Origin: Bin127 sp963555965
GTDB lineage: Bacteria > Chloroflexota > Dehalococcoidia > Lucifugimonadales > Lucifugimonadaceae
NCBI GenBank assembly: GCA_963555965.3
Contig: OY821634.1
Coordinates: 1,240,001-1,304,000 of the forward strand
DNA: 64,000 nt
Direction: 5' to 3'
The notes below the pieces were generated by a model, which was not told the DNA's origin, did not search any database, and saw nothing but the letters and a program-made list of their open reading frames with translations. The position numbers were made by a program, and so were the translations under genes. Shown in pieces: positions 63,600-64,000 of the stretch; position 1 is the first letter of the stretch, and every line of letters begins with the position of its first letter.

Positions 63600-64000
63600 T
63601 CAATCCACCGCATCGCCGTATCGATGCCTCAACACCTCGCGGCTTCGAAGTATCACCCCCTCGCTGTCAGGCGATTTTCCAACCTCAAGGGTGGCGAAGT
63701 CAATGTCTGGGCCCGACGAGATCAAGGGCTCCATCTCGTCGAGATCAAGGATGCCGGTACCGATTTCAAGATGGTCTACGCCATCGATGACGTCGTTGAG
63801 ATGTAAGTGGCGCACACGCGCACCGAGGACTCTTATCGCGTCGGGAATCCCATCACCTCTGTTGCAGTGTCCAACATCAACAGTTGCACCGACGTTGGGG
63901 CTATCTGCATCGTCGATCACGGACGCAAGTTCCTCGTATGATTGCAGGACGTAACCTGGATCGTGAAACAGGTTTTCGATACAGACGTTGACGTCTAGTT
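63600..64000 (-). CDS. Sugar-phosphate isomerase/epimerase-like TIM barrel, partial
   Basis: The gene runs off the right edge; only the C-terminal 132 codons are visible. CIENLFHD, GATVDVGHCNRG, VRHLHLNDV and HLEIGTGILDLDEME give the metal-binding Glu-Asp-His-Glu pattern of the xylose-isomerase-like / AP-endonuclease-2 TIM-barrel family. The frame remains open from 63920 to the window end, so GTG at 63920 is not the start. The substrate is unknown. It is convergent with the reductase gene, with a short repeat of the dispersed family between them. Confidence 0.8.
   Translation of the reverse strand, partial: LDVNVCIENLFHDPGYVLQSYEELASVIDDADSPNVGATVDVGHCNRGDGIPDAIRVLGARVRHLHLNDVIDGVDHLEIGTGILDLDEMEPLISSGPDIDFATLEVGKSPDSEGVILRSREVLRHRYGDAVD

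Overview
The window looks like a chromosomal segment of a marine or sponge-associated Chloroflexota bacterium, most likely in or near the SAR202/Dehalococcoidia lineage. This is an inference from gene content and style, not a database result. The supporting features are a peptide-transporter lipoprotein with a long VVVEKEV-type valine/glutamate repeat, an enolase-superfamily dehydratase, a UGSC-motif selenoprotein, a tiny cell-division cluster (rsmH-ftsA-ftsZ) with no peptidoglycan genes, and many short dispersed palindromic repeats between genes. Gene density is high, both strands are used in short operons, and TTG/GTG starts are common.

Layout. At 0-14.9 kb are rsmH-ftsA-ftsZ on the minus strand, mogA and trmD, birA, two tandem Eis-like acetyltransferases, two small unknown proteins, an enolase-superfamily enzyme, a second ftsZ, a ThDP enzyme and a GIY-YIG protein. 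At 14.9-22.2 kb there is a glycine-betaine-type ABC operon, then a PT-rich lipoprotein with an HEFAH motif, then a UGSC-family gene whose reading frame is interrupted by one in-frame TGA in the U-G-S-C motif. A 132-bp copy of the 3' end of that gene lies on the far side of the lipoprotein gene. At 22.4-27.5 kb are a peptide ABC binding protein, two permeases and a 3-hydroxyisobutyrate-dehydrogenase-like enzyme. At 27.6-34.3 kb are a NifU-like protein, a Phd/VapC toxin-antitoxin pair with a clear operator, an APH-like kinase, the RNase P RNA, a serine-recombinase-like protein lacking catalytic residues, a zinc-ribbon coiled-coil protein and pyruvate kinase. At 34.3-38.4 kb is a MoxR-DUF58-DUF4129 operon. 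At 38.5-42.4 kb is a housekeeping minus-strand run (DUF177, L32, FabD, NusB, ACP, family-4 uracil-DNA glycosylase).

The stretch 42.5-51.3 kb is the accessory region. It holds repeat arrays, a DUF4160/DUF2442 pair, a decayed antitoxin/VapC remnant, a 1254-aa TPR / GreA-C-like / PIN protein and a 956-aa nuclease-methyltransferase fusion whose upstream region carries eight ATTGCCGC-type motifs. The last two genes form the best candidate for an undescribed conflict (defence) system in the window. At 51.3-64 kb the sequence returns to core functions: acyl-CoA dehydrogenase, ruvC-ruvA-ruvB, a heterodimeric ABC exporter, a GNAT enzyme, a zinc-ribbon membrane protein, a DapA-like aldolase, a sirohaem nitrite/sulfite reductase and a partial sugar-phosphate isomerase-like gene.

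No tRNA, rRNA, CRISPR array or intact insertion sequence was seen. Selenocysteine machinery (selA, selB, selC, selD) is not in the window and would have to lie elsewhere for the selenoprotein reading to hold.
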